Source of the DNA: JBHHWH01 sp046756405 | GTDB lineage: Bacteria > Actinomycetota > Acidimicrobiia > Spongiisociales > ZC4RG35 | Length of the DNA stretch: 20,296 bases | Reading direction: 5' to 3' | Assembly (NCBI GenBank): GCA_046756405.1 | Contig: JBHHWH010000044.1 | Location: 1-20,296 of the forward strand | In this document: piece by piece, positions 7,567 through 15,531 of the stretch | Numbering within the stretch: position 1 is the stretch's first letter | Layout: every line of letters starts with the position of its first letter | The notes under the pieces: model-generated | What the model was told of the DNA's origin: nothing | The model's input: only the letters and a program-made list of their open reading frames with translations | Databases searched by the model: none | Program-made: the position numbers and the translations under genes

Positions 7567-7873
7567 CTCGGGCAGGCCAGGACCAACTTGGACAGCCACC
7601 GAGGCTCCCCGGCAGATGCGAGCCCCAGGCCCATAGGCAAGGCCGTCGACGCCCGCAGCCCAGTCCAAGTCGTGCGCAACGGAGAAGTGGCGGCCAGCTC
7701 CGGCTGCGGAAGCCATGGAGTCGGCGAGGCGATACTTGTCGCCCTAAAGAGCCCTTCATCAAGGACCGTCGCCTCGGGATCTGACTCTGGCCTGAGCGGG
7801 AGCTGGAAGAACGCTCCCTCGGCTTGGCGCTCTACGAGAGCCCGGAGGAAGCCACCGGGGACGGTTAGGCCTT
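7567..7873. other. Gene-poor stretch between rpsB and ybaK with coding-like fragments
   Basis: No intact gene is recognised here. On the plus strand, the frame from 7746 to the TAG at 7866-7868 has a coding-like composition. By hand count G+C is about 80% at third, 68% at first and 44% at second positions over 41 codons. It reads KEPFIKDRRLGI, a TGA (7782-7784), then LWPERELEERSLG and onwards. Upstream of 7740 a different plus frame looks more coding-like. That pattern suggests a decayed or frameshifted plus-strand gene. On the minus strand a 58-codon frame (7540-7716, ATG start) is also open but runs into the rpsB -10 box. I assign no function. Confidence 0.3.
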
Positions 7874-7879
7874 TACCCT
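7874..7879 (+). promoter_or_regulatory. -10 box for leaderless ybaK
   Basis: TACCCT ends 8 nt before the ATG at 7888, and there is no Shine-Dalgarno sequence between. Initiation would therefore fall at or next to the start codon. No good -35 box is visible. The same TACCNT box precedes several other starts in this window. Confidence 0.4.
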
Positions 7880-7887
7880 GGCTGGCC

Positions 7888-8370
7888 ATGGCGGCCAAGC
7901 GAGCACCCATGACCCCGGCTGTACGGGCGATGCGCGACGCCGGTCTCGAGTACAGCGAACACCTCTTCGACTACCAGACCCATCCCGGAGCCCTGGGGGC
8001 CGCCGAGGCCATCGGAGTCGATCCCCACGAGGTGGTCAAGACCCTGGTGATGGCCATCGACGCCGGAAACGGCGTCCTGGTACTGATGCACGGCGACCGG
8101 AAGGTGTCCACCAAGAGCCTGGCCCGGCTGCTGGGAGCGAAAAGAGCTGGGCCCGCTCCCGCCAACCAGGCTCGCCGCTGGACCGGCTACGAGTTCGGTG
8201 GCACCTCTCCCTTCGGAACCAGACGCCGGCTTCCCGTCTACGCCGAGAAGACCATCGCCGACCTTCCCCGCGCTTACCTGAACGCGGGCAGGAGGGGTTT
8301 TTTGGTGGGGTTGGATCCGAAGCCGATGCTGGCGGACCTGGAGGCGAAGCTGGTCAACGTGGCCGGATGA
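7888..8370 (+). CDS. ybaK: YbaK/EbsC-type Cys-tRNA(Pro) deacylase
   Basis: An editing enzyme of the YbaK family that hydrolyses Cys-tRNA mischarged on tRNA-Pro; it acts in the cytoplasm. The 160-residue protein begins MAAKRAPMTPAVRAMRDAG. It carries the conserved lysine K51 in EVVKTLVM, then DRKVSTKSLARLLGAKR, the GGTSPFGTRRRLPVY loop and the closing GRRGFLVGLDPKPML. The open frame extends about 120 codons upstream without similarity, so I chose the ATG at 7888, which also fits the -10 box 8 nt before it. ATG 7909 is an alternative. It is convergent with the sigma factor gene, with 6 nt between the stops. Among YbaK, ProX and related subfamilies, length and motifs favour YbaK/EbsC. Confidence 0.88.
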   Translation: MAAKRAPMTPAVRAMRDAGLEYSEHLFDYQTHPGALGAAEAIGVDPHEVVKTLVMAIDAGNGVLVLMHGDRKVSTKSLARLLGAKRAGPAPANQARRWTGYEFGGTSPFGTRRRLPVYAEKTIADLPRAYLNAGRRGFLVGLDPKPMLADLEAKLVNVAG

Positions 8371-8376
8371 GGGCGG

Positions 8377-9130
<754 letters not shown>

Positions 9131-9156
<26 letters not shown>

Positions 9157-10018
9157 AGGTCCCTCTTAGGTGCTCACGGGTCACGGCAGTGTATATCTGG
9201 GTGGTCGCCAGGTCGGAATGTCCGAGGAGATCCTGGACGGTGCGTAGGTCGGCTCCCCCTTCGAGAAGGTGGGTGGCGAAGCTGTGGCGGAGGGCATGGG
9301 GGAAGGTGGCCATCCGCTTGTGCACCACTCGGCGGATTCCCCGCTGGTCTAGGGGACCTCCCCGGGCCCCCACCCACAGGGCGTTGCCCGCCTTGGGCCC
9401 TCCGAGCTGCGGACGGCCCTCCCTCAGGTAGAGGTCGAGGGCGCGTTGGGCGGGAGCGCCCAGGGGGACCCGGCGGGTCTTGGATCCTTTGCCGACCACC
9501 GTGACCAGGTCGGAGCCGACATCGTGGACGGTCAGGGAAGCCAGTTCGGAGATGCGAAGGCCGGTGGCGTAGAGGGTCTCCAGCAGCGCCCGATCCCGCA
9601 TCCCCACAGGGTCTGCAGTGTCGATCGACTCCAGGGCCGCGGCGACGGTCCGGGCCGGTAGGGCGTGGGGCAGGGGCCGGTCCAGTTTGGGGCGGCCCAC
9701 CGCTTCCAGGGGGTTGACTTCGACCAGACCCCGTTTCACCGCGTCGGTGTAGAAGGCCCTCACCGCCGAGGCTTTGCGGGCCACGGAACGTCGGGAGTAG
9801 CCACGGGTGTCGAGGAAGGCCAGATAGCGGCGGGCCAGCCGTCGCTCCACGGCTCCGATCGAACCCACCCCGGAGCGGTGGCAGTAGTCGAAGAACTGGG
9901 CCAGATCACCCCGGTAGGCGGCGACGGTGTGGGGAGACAGTTGCCGGTGGTGGGCAAGGCGAGTCAGGTAGGACTCCACTTCTGCGGTGGCCCACGGGGG
10001 CAGGTCGGGAAGGTTCAC
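9131..10018 (-). CDS. xerC: Tyrosine recombinase XerC
   Basis: Resolves chromosome dimers at dif with XerD. The 295 residues comprise an N-terminal SAM-like core-binding domain (about 8-95) and a catalytic domain with the full set R155 (ATGLRISELA), K177 (VVGKGSK), H241 and R244 (HALRHSFATHLLEGG), H267 (LLGHSDL) and nucleophile Y276 (TTQIYTAV). Its conserved place between dprA and whiG identifies it as the housekeeping enzyme rather than the integrase of an element. The start is GTG without a Shine-Dalgarno sequence. TAGCAT 6 nt upstream points to a leaderless transcript. The 3' end overlaps whiG. Confidence 0.94.
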
Positions 10019-10024
10019 AGGGTG

Positions 10025-10052
10025 ATGCTATGTCAGCTGGCGGTCAGTCCAA
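10025..10052 (-). promoter_or_regulatory. Candidate promoter of xerC-whiG
   Basis: On the minus strand, TTGGAC (10047-10052, inside the last codons of dprA) and TAGCAT (10025-10030) are 16 nt apart. The -10 box ends 6 nt before the xerC GTG. This would give xerC and whiG a leaderless transcript of their own, independent of comM-dprA. Confidence 0.45.
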
Positions 10053-10883
10053 GGGAACACCCTTCGGTACCACCAGATCCCCGCGTCGTTCCACTTGTCC
10101 CTCCAGCTCCAGTCGCCCCACCCTGGCCAGGGCTTCTGGCATGGTGACCGACCAATGGGAGGCCAGCTCGTCGAGGGGAACACCCTCCGAGGGCAGGTCG
10201 AGGTCGGACGCGGCAGGGGCGGTTCCCCTCGGCGGCCCGAGGATCAGGGAGAGCTCCTCGATGAGGTCGCCGGCACCCAGCACCGGCTGGGCCCCGTCCC
10301 GGATCAGGAGATTGCACCCCACCGAGGCGACCCGGTCGACATCTCCGGGAACGACGAAAACCGGCCGGCCGATCTCGGCCGCAAGCCGGGCGGTGATCAG
10401 AGCCCCGCCGGTCCGGGCCGCCTCCACCACCACCACCGCGGCTGAGATGGCGGCGATGATCCGGTTACGGGCGGGGAACCTCCACCGGTCGGGCGGAGTT
10501 CCCGCCGGGTATTCGCTGAGGATGGCGCCTCCGCTCTCCAGGATCCGGTCGTAGATCGGCTGGTTCTCCCTCGGATAGCAGACGTCGATCCCCGAGCCGA
10601 GCACAGCCACCGCATGACCGTCCGCGGTGAGGCAGCCTCTGTGGGCGGCAGCGTCGATCCCCCGGGCGAGCCCGCTGACCGTGGTCCATCCCGCTCCCGC
10701 CAAGGCGGCGCCGAACGCTTCGGCCAGCTCGATGCCGTATCGGGTGCAGCGGCGGGTCCCCACCACGGCCACCCCTGGAGCAGCGTTGAGGGTCCCCAGT
10801 AGATGTAGGGACGGGGGCGCTTCCAGATCCCCCAGACCCACCGGGTATTCGATGGTTCCGGGTTCGATGAGCCGAGAATCCAC
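10044..10883 (-). CDS. dprA: DNA-processing protein DprA (Smf), short form
   Basis: Loads RecA on incoming single-stranded DNA during natural transformation; it is also widespread in non-competent bacteria. The Rossmann-like core is complete: GVAVVGTRRCTRYG, VSGLARGIDAAAHRG, AVLGSGIDVCYPREN, SEYPAGTPP..WRFPARNRIIAA, TGGALITARLAAE and RPVFVVPG. A C-terminal winged-helix segment (VPLDELASHW..EALARVGRLELEGQVE) follows. At about 279 residues it is shorter than the usual 350-400 and lacks the N-terminal SAM-like domain. The GTG at 10881-10883 is preferred because GGAG lies 8 nt upstream. The GTG at 10887-10889, whose GTGA overlaps the comM stop, is the alternative. It is coupled to comM. Confidence 0.93.
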   Translation of the reverse strand: MDSRLIEPGTIEYPVGLGDLEAPPSLHLLGTLNAAPGVAVVGTRRCTRYGIELAEAFGAALAGAGWTTVSGLARGIDAAAHRGCLTADGHAVAVLGSGIDVCYPRENQPIYDRILESGGAILSEYPAGTPPDRWRFPARNRIIAAISAAVVVVEAARTGGALITARLAAEIGRPVFVVPGDVDRVASVGCNLLIRDGAQPVLGAGDLIEELSLILGPPRGTAPAASDLDLPSEGVPLDELASHWSVTMPEALARVGRLELEGQVERRGDLVVPKGVPLD

Positions 10884-10885
10884 GG

Positions 10886-12319
10886 TCACCACTCCAGGCG
10901 CAGGGCCATGGCCTCGGCGACGTGGTCGGAGGTGACCCTGGCCGACAGCCCCAGGTCGGCAATGGTCCGGGCCACCCGGGAGATCCGCCGCGCTCCCCGG
11001 GCGGTCACCAGGGAGGCACCCAGTGCGTCGAGGATCATCCGCCGTGCCTCGGAGACGAACTCTGTCCGGCGCTCCGCAGCGAAGGCCCTGGCTTCGACGA
11101 CCCGGCCGCGAATCACCTTCGAAGACTCGGCCGTCTCCTCGGCGGCCTCTGCAGCCTCCACCCGGCCCACCTTCACCACGAGGTCGAACCGGTCGAGCAG
11201 CGGACCCGAAACTCGTTGGCGGTATTTCGCCAGAACCGAGGGACGGCACTCGCAAGGATGGCGCCGGTCACCGTAGAAACCGCAGGGACAGGGGTTGGTG
11301 GCGGCGACGAGTTGGAAGACCGACGGAAACTCCACGGTCATCCCACGGCGGGCCACGGTCACCACCCCGTCCTCCAGGGGCTGGCGAAGGGTGTCGAGGT
11401 TGCCCCTGGGGAACTCGGCCAGTTCGTCCAGGAATAGCACTCCCCGGTGGGCGAGGGCCACCTCCCCGGGCACGGGGATCCCCGAGCCACCTCCTACAAG
11501 GGCCGCCCGGGAGGCGGTGTGGTGGGGGGACCGGAAGGGCGGTATCCGGCTCAGGCCGCGACGGAGGCCGGCTGCGGCGTAAACCAAGGCCACCTCCACC
11601 GCCTCCCCGTCGTCGAGGGGAGGGAGGATTCCGGGGAGACGGCGGGCCAGCATGGTCTTCCCTCCCCCAGGGGGGCCGTGCAGCAGCAAATGGTGTCTCC
11701 CGGCAGCGGCAATCTCCAGGGCGCGACGGGCTAGGGGCTGGCCGCGCACGTCGGCCAGGTCGAGGCCCGCCGGGTTGTCTTCTGTGGGTTGTGGGCTTGC
11801 GGGAGACTGCTCCTCCAACCCGATTCGAAGGGCATCCACGGCTTCGCCCAGGGTCCCCACCCCGTGTACCCGAGCCCCAGGGACGGCCGCCGCTTCGCCT
11901 GCCGCTTCCAGGGCTACCAGGCAGGGACGGCTGGTGCGGGCAGAGAGAACACCGGCGCCGAGGGTCGAGGCTCCGGCCCTGACAGCCCCGTCTAGGGCCA
12001 GCTCCCCGACGACGATGACTCCATTCGGCTTGGGGATTTCACCGGAAGCAGCGAGCACACCGAGGGCTATGGGCAGGTCGTAGTCGGTGCCGGCCTTGGG
12101 CAGGTGCGCCGGGGCCAGGTTGACGGTGACCGTGCGGTTGGGGAAGTCGATCCCGGAGGACACCACCGCCGCCCGCACCCGGTCTTTAGCCTCCCGCACC
12201 GCGGTGTCGGGAAGCCCGCTCAGCTTGAAGGTCTCGTGTTGCCGGCCGACGTGGACTTCAACTTCGACGGGTCTGGCATCTCCCCCGACCAGCGCCACGG
12301 AAGTGGTGGTGGCGAACAT
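10886..12319 (-). CDS. comM: YifB/ComM-family Mg-chelatase-like AAA+ ATPase
   Basis: A hexameric AAA+ helicase that in Vibrio and relatives drives branch migration of transforming DNA. The 477 residues include an N-terminal Lon-protease-like domain (about 1-170, GLPDTAVREAKDRVRAA, LPKAGTDYDLPIALGVLAASG), Walker A GPPGGGKT (215-222), Walker B VLFLDELAEF (294-303), the RSPHHTAS loop, a Cys-rich zinc loop (CPCGFYGDRRHPCEC) and the C-terminal chelatase domain (GARRISRVARTIADL). Pairing with dprA is typical and suggests a joint role in processing foreign single-stranded DNA. No other competence gene is in the window. There is no Shine-Dalgarno sequence; a TACCTT box 7 nt before the ATG indicates a leaderless start. 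Confidence 0.95.
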   Translation of the reverse strand: MFATTTSVALVGGDARPVEVEVHVGRQHETFKLSGLPDTAVREAKDRVRAAVVSSGIDFPNRTVTVNLAPAHLPKAGTDYDLPIALGVLAASGEIPKPNGVIVVGELALDGAVRAGASTLGAGVLSARTSRPCLVALEAAGEAAAVPGARVHGVGTLGEAVDALRIGLEEQSPASPQPTEDNPAGLDLADVRGQPLARRALEIAAAGRHHLLLHGPPGGGKTMLARRLPGILPPLDDGEAVEVALVYAAAGLRRGLSRIPPFRSPHHTASRAALVGGGSGIPVPGEVALAHRGVLFLDELAEFPRGNLDTLRQPLEDGVVTVARRGMTVEFPSVFQLVAATNPCPCGFYGDRRHPCECRPSVLAKYRQRVSGPLLDRFDLVVKVGRVEAAEAAEETAESSKVIRGRVVEARAFAAERRTEFVSEARRMILDALGASLVTARGARRISRVARTIADLGLSARVTSDHVAEAMALRLEW

Positions 12320-12326
12320 GGCGTCG

Positions 12327-12355
12327 AAGGTACGGGGTGGGAACCACGGATTGAA
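12327..12355 (-). promoter_or_regulatory. Candidate promoter of comM-dprA
   Basis: On the minus strand, TTCAAT (12350-12355) and TACCTT (12327-12332) are 17 nt apart, and the -10 box ends 7 nt before the comM ATG. Transcription would begin at about the start codon. Confidence 0.45.
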
Positions 12356-12364
12356 GGGGGTTGG

Positions 12365-12730
12365 CTAGGAGGGCCTGTCGCCCCCCTCGTCCGGCATCAG
12401 CGCCGCCCCGATACCGGCCAGTATCGCCGCCGGGGCGATGTTGAGCCCATAGCTGAACATGAAGGCTGCGGCGAAGAGAAGCAGTCCGAGGCTCGCCAAC
12501 AGTGCACGGCGTTTCTGTCCTTTCACCACGGCGACGATTCCTACCGCGCCGATCAACGCCGGGATGACCGCCTCGGGTCGAGGAACCCGCCGGGCGAAGG
12601 AGGCCCCTTCGATGGTGACCACCGTCTCGCCTACGCCGACCAAAAGGAAGAAGGCACCCATGGCCACCGCCAGGCCGAATCCCATCACGGCCAGCACTCG
12701 CAACGGTCTCTGGATGACCTGCATATGCAT
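12365..12730 (-). CDS. Small four-helix membrane protein, unknown function
   Basis: The 121-residue protein is not recognised. It begins MHMQVIQRPLRV and has hydrophobic segments at about 11-32, 54-70, 76-95 and 97-112. A short polar loop (ETVVTIEGASFARRVPRPE) follows the first helix and a basic stretch (KGQKRR) the second. The tail (PDEGGDRPS) is acidic and polar. It follows the GGT-like gene by 33 nt on the same strand and precedes comM by 45 nt, so it probably shares the GGT transcript. There is no clear Shine-Dalgarno sequence; a TTGG lies just before the ATG. The protein-like composition and lack of competing frames support a real gene. Confidence 0.65.
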   Translation of the reverse strand: MHMQVIQRPLRVLAVMGFGLAVAMGAFFLLVGVGETVVTIEGASFARRVPRPEAVIPALIGAVGIVAVVKGQKRRALLASLGLLLFAAAFMFSYGLNIAPAAILAGIGAALMPDEGGDRPS

Positions 12731-12763
12731 CCAATCAAGCGCGTCCCGGCGCCTAGCGCGAAC

Positions 12764-14224
12764 CTACCCCAGGATTCTCGCTACCCCATGGCGGCGAGGA
12801 TCGGCGCGGGCGTGGAGCTCTCCTTCGAGGAGCCCGGCCCCGTTGGTGCCCCCGAAGTACATGTGGAGACCGTCGAACCAGCGGATCGGATAGGGCAGGG
12901 CTTCGAGGTCGAGCCCGGGCTCAGCGGCGATCCGAACCCCCTCCTCTCCGAACTCGGGGTGAACCCGGGGGTGGTCGATGGCGGCTTCGGGGCCCTCCCC
13001 TGCCACGAGACAGGCCAAGGTGACCACCAGAGCCGAAGTGATCCGGTCGGCTCCCGGGGAACCCACCGCCACCACATCGGTACCGCGCCGCGCCACGCTG
13101 GGTGCCATGTTGGAGAGCATCCGCTCCCCCGGTCGTGGGGTCACCCCCTCCACGAGTTCCAGTTCGCCGAGGGAGTTGTTCATCATCATGCCGGTTCCCG
13201 CCGGGATCACCCCGGACCCGTATCCGGCGGAGAAGGTCGCCGCTACCGCCCCGTCTTCGTCGTCGGCGGCAGCCACGGTCACCGTCGACGGCGACAGCAG
13301 ACCCCGGCGGGTCAGGACCCGGTGGGCCGACCCTTCCAAATTGTCGGGGTCTAGATCTTCGGTACGCACCCGAAAGGCGTCGACGAGCGCCTCCGCCCAG
13401 ACCCGAGGTGTGTTCTCCCCGGCCGCGGCGATGTCGGCCAGGGCCAGCGCCATGGTGACCCCTCCCACGGCCGGAGGCGGGTTGATCTCAATGTTCCACC
13501 CTGCCAGCTCCACCGAAAGGGGTTCCCGGGGTATGGCCCGGTAGGAGGCCAGGTCCTCCATGGTCACACATCCGCCCCGGCCCGCCAGGTCGGCGACGAT
13601 CTGTCGGCCCAGATCACCCCGGTAGAACACGCCGGCCCCCTCCTCGCCTATCCAGCGCAGGGTTTCGGATAGCCCGGGGAAGACCACCGTCTCTCCGCTG
13701 TCCCGAAGGCGGTCCCCGTCATAGAAGATCTGCCGCACTGCGGGATCGTCGCTGAAGATGGCAGGCCCCGAATCGGTCAGGTAAAGACGGCAGGAGGGAC
13801 TGAGGGGAAAGCCTCGCTCCACTGTTGACGCCACCGCCTCCATCAGCTCCCGCCACGGAGCGACGCCGAACATCTCCGAGGCTTTCTCCATGGCGGCGAA
13901 CGCTCCGGGAACGGCCACAGAACCGGCGCCTACCAGGGTGGTGACCCCTCCCCCGTACTCCATCGTCACCTGTCGCGTCCGTGGCTCTCCTTCGAAGCCG
14001 AGACCGGGGTAAGCCATATAACCGTCGATGACCACCGGATCATGGCCGGGGAGGTCGACGGTGATGAACCCTCCGCCGCCGGGCCCGCACACCCCCGGTT
14101 CGGTGCACATCGCGGTGAGCCCCGCCACGATGGCTGCGTCCACCACCGAGCCTCCCGCCGACGAGATCTGCGCGGCGGCGTCGGCAACCAGCCGGGACGG
14201 ACCAGAGACGGCGATGCGAGGCAT
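12764..14224 (-). CDS. Gamma-glutamyltransferase-family Ntn hydrolase, diverged
   Basis: GGT-type proteins are self-cleaving Ntn hydrolases that transfer or hydrolyse gamma-glutamyl groups. Family strings are GGSVVDAAIVAGLTAMCTEPG, GPGGGGFITVD (47-57), VPGAFAAME, ERGFPLS, INPPPAVGGVTMALAL, GTGMMMNNSLGE (343-354), PGERMLSNMAPSV and GSPGADRI. The nucleophile is probably T314 in STVTVAAAD, where typical enzymes have TTHxSVVD. The Arg of the usual DxRExAP motif is replaced by IDGYMAYP (66-73), and SSM by SNM. At 486 residues, with no signal peptide, it is short and likely cytoplasmic. Substrate is unclear; cephalosporin acylases and oxamate amidohydrolases are relatives with other specificities. 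A TACCCT box 6 nt before the ATG indicates leaderless transcription, divergent from the cytosine deaminase. Confidence 0.8.
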   Translation of the reverse strand: MPRIAVSGPSRLVADAAAQISSAGGSVVDAAIVAGLTAMCTEPGVCGPGGGGFITVDLPGHDPVVIDGYMAYPGLGFEGEPRTRQVTMEYGGGVTTLVGAGSVAVPGAFAAMEKASEMFGVAPWRELMEAVASTVERGFPLSPSCRLYLTDSGPAIFSDDPAVRQIFYDGDRLRDSGETVVFPGLSETLRWIGEEGAGVFYRGDLGRQIVADLAGRGGCVTMEDLASYRAIPREPLSVELAGWNIEINPPPAVGGVTMALALADIAAAGENTPRVWAEALVDAFRVRTEDLDPDNLEGSAHRVLTRRGLLSPSTVTVAAADDEDGAVAATFSAGYGSGVIPAGTGMMMNNSLGELELVEGVTPRPGERMLSNMAPSVARRGTDVVAVGSPGADRITSALVVTLACLVAGEGPEAAIDHPRVHPEFGEEGVRIAAEPGLDLEALPYPIRWFDGLHMYFGGTNGAGLLEGELHARADPRRHGVARILG

Positions 14225-14230
14225 CGGAGA

Positions 14231-14249
14231 AGGGTAGAGGCACTACCTT
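14231..14249. promoter_or_regulatory. Symmetric divergent promoter, GGT-like gene / cytosine deaminase
   Basis: Two -10 boxes face away from each other 7 bp apart: TACCCT on the minus strand (plus bases 14231-14236) and TACCTT on the plus strand (14244-14249). Together GAAGGGTAG and CTACCTTC form an imperfect inverted repeat. The minus box ends 6 nt before the GGT-like ATG, and the plus box lies 12 nt before the deaminase ATG. Neither gene has a Shine-Dalgarno sequence. Confidence 0.5.
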
Positions 14250-14261
14250 CAGCTATCAGAC

Positions 14262-14705
14262 ATGAGCGAACCCGGATTCGAAGCCGCCGTAGAAGAGGCG
14301 ATCAAAGGACTGGAGGAGGGCGGGATACCCATCGGTTCGGCCCTGGTCATCGACGGCCAGATCGTGGGGCGGGGACACAACCGCAGGGTGCAGCGCGGAT
14401 CGGCGATCCTCCACGGGGAGATGGATGCCCTGGAGAATGCTGGGCGCCTCCCCGCCTCCGACTACCGACGGGCCACCCTCTACACCACCCTCTCTCCCTG
14501 CGACATGTGCTCCGGAGCGATTCTCCTCTATGGCATCCCCCGGGTGGTGATCGGCGAGAACCGGACGTTCCTAGGCGCCGAGGATCTGTTGAGGAGCGGC
14601 GACGTCGAGGTGGTGGTGTTGGACGATCAGCGCTGTGTGGACCTGATGACCCGCTTTGTCACCGAGCACCCCGAACTGTGGAACGAGGACATCGGGGAGG
14701 AGTGA
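14262..14705 (+). CDS. Cytosine deaminase, yeast Fcy1-type
   Basis: Deaminates cytosine to uracil for pyrimidine salvage, using a zinc of the cytidine-deaminase fold. The 147 residues resemble the yeast enzyme Fcy1 over nearly the whole length: GRGHN (36-40), GSAILHGEMDALENAGRL, TLYTTLSPCDMC, YGIPRVVIGEN, VVVLDDQRC and the end WNEDIGEE. Zinc ligands are H51, C80 and C83, and the proton shuttle is E53. N40 and D143 correspond to the yeast substrate-binding N51 and D155. It is thus distinct from the E. coli CodA amidohydrolase and from tRNA deaminase TadA. The stop directly abuts the stop of the convergent crotonase gene. The leader is very short and lacks a Shine-Dalgarno sequence. Confidence 0.88.
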   Translation: MSEPGFEAAVEEAIKGLEEGGIPIGSALVIDGQIVGRGHNRRVQRGSAILHGEMDALENAGRLPASDYRRATLYTTLSPCDMCSGAILLYGIPRVVIGENRTFLGAEDLLRSGDVEVVVLDDQRCVDLMTRFVTEHPELWNEDIGEE

Positions 14706-15485
14706 CTAGCGCCCCTTCCACTCAGGGTCGCGGCGTTCGATGAAGGCGGTGATGCCTTCGGCGGCGTCTTCGGTGCCCCAGGCGATGGCCTGGGACTGAC
14801 CCTCCAGCCCCAGGGCGTCGGCGAAGCTGGACTCGAAGGAGGCGTTGAGGCCCTGCTTGGCGAACATCTGGGCGACGGGTGCTCCGGCGAGGAAGGATTC
14901 CGCCAGCTCGTTGGCCCGACCGGCCAGCTCGCCGGCGGGGACCACCTCCAGGGCCAGGCCGCACTCCATCGCCTCTTCCGCCTCTACGATCCTTCCCGAA
15001 AGAGCCAGCTCCTTAGCCCGCTGCATGCCCACGATCCGGGGCAGCAGCCAGGTCCCACCGAAGTCAACGGTGAGGCCGCGACGGACGAAGATCTCGGCGA
15101 ATCGGGCCCGATCGGAACAGATCACCACGTCGCAACCGAGGGCCAGGTTCATCCCCGCTCCCACCGCGTATCCGTCCACCGCTGCGATGGTGGGTTTGGT
15201 AAGGCGGTGGAGAGCCATAGCGGCCTCCCCGACGATCTTCATCCTGCGGTGGCGGTCGGTGACTGTCTGTATCTCGCTGATTCGACTGGGATCCAAGTCG
15301 GCGCCGGCGCAGAAGTCGCCACCGGCCCCGCTCAGGATCAGCACCCGGGCGTCGGAGGCCTCGAAATCGACGAAGGCCGCCCGTAGCTCCGGCCACCCGT
15401 GGAAGGGGATAGCGTTCTTCCTGTCCGGACGGTTGATGGTCAGACGGCGGATGGGCCCGTCGTCTTCGGTGATGAGCCAGCTCAC
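14706..15485 (-). CDS. Enoyl-CoA hydratase/isomerase (crotonase) family protein, PaaG-like
   Basis: A crotonase-fold enzyme acting on an acyl-CoA. The 259 residues show the oxyanion-hole strings GAGGDFCAGADL (53-64) and AAVDGYAVGAGMNLALGCDVVICSD (101-125). The active-site segment reads FVRRGLTVDFGGTWLLPR (133-150), with Asp (D141) where hydratases have their second Glu. That arrangement, DxGGTW, resembles PaaG-type isomerases, so an isomerase or another non-hydratase is more likely than a classical enoyl-CoA hydratase; the substrate is unknown. No other beta-oxidation gene is nearby. It starts with GTG, and no Shine-Dalgarno sequence is visible. TAGCGT 9 nt upstream and TACCTT further up are both possible -10 boxes. 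Confidence 0.85.
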   Translation of the reverse strand: MSWLITEDDGPIRRLTINRPDRKNAIPFHGWPELRAAFVDFEASDARVLILSGAGGDFCAGADLDPSRISEIQTVTDRHRRMKIVGEAAMALHRLTKPTIAAVDGYAVGAGMNLALGCDVVICSDRARFAEIFVRRGLTVDFGGTWLLPRIVGMQRAKELALSGRIVEAEEAMECGLALEVVPAGELAGRANELAESFLAGAPVAQMFAKQGLNASFESSFADALGLEGQSQAIAWGTEDAAEGITAFIERRDPEWKGR

Positions 15486-15515
15486 GATGAAGTGACGCTA
15501 GACAATCGCGGCGGG

Positions 15516-15525
15516 AAGGTACCGT
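15516..15525. promoter_or_regulatory. Overlapping divergent -10 boxes, crotonase gene / small membrane peptide
   Basis: The palindrome GGTACC (15518-15523) gives TACCGT on the plus strand (15520-15525), 6 nt before the GTG of the small membrane peptide, and TACCTT on the minus strand (plus 15516-15521), about 30 nt before the crotonase GTG. The two boxes share the central TA. A plus-strand -35-like TAGACA lies at 15499-15504. Confidence 0.4.
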
Positions 15526-15531
15526 CTTGGT

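Noticed and set aside
7540..7716. 58-residue minus-strand frame starting ATG at 7716
   Set aside because: It has no ribosome site, two stops just upstream in frame, a stop inside the rpsB -10 box, and weaker codon-position bias than the opposite strand.
7418..7762. N-terminal extension of rpsB by about 115 codons
   Set aside because: The extension is Arg/Gly/Trp/Pro-rich without similarity, while AAAGGAG and S2 homology both place the start at 7417.
7782..7784. In-frame TGA as a selenocysteine codon
   Set aside because: No start codon, SECIS-like hairpin or known selenoprotein context is visible; a decayed gene is simpler.
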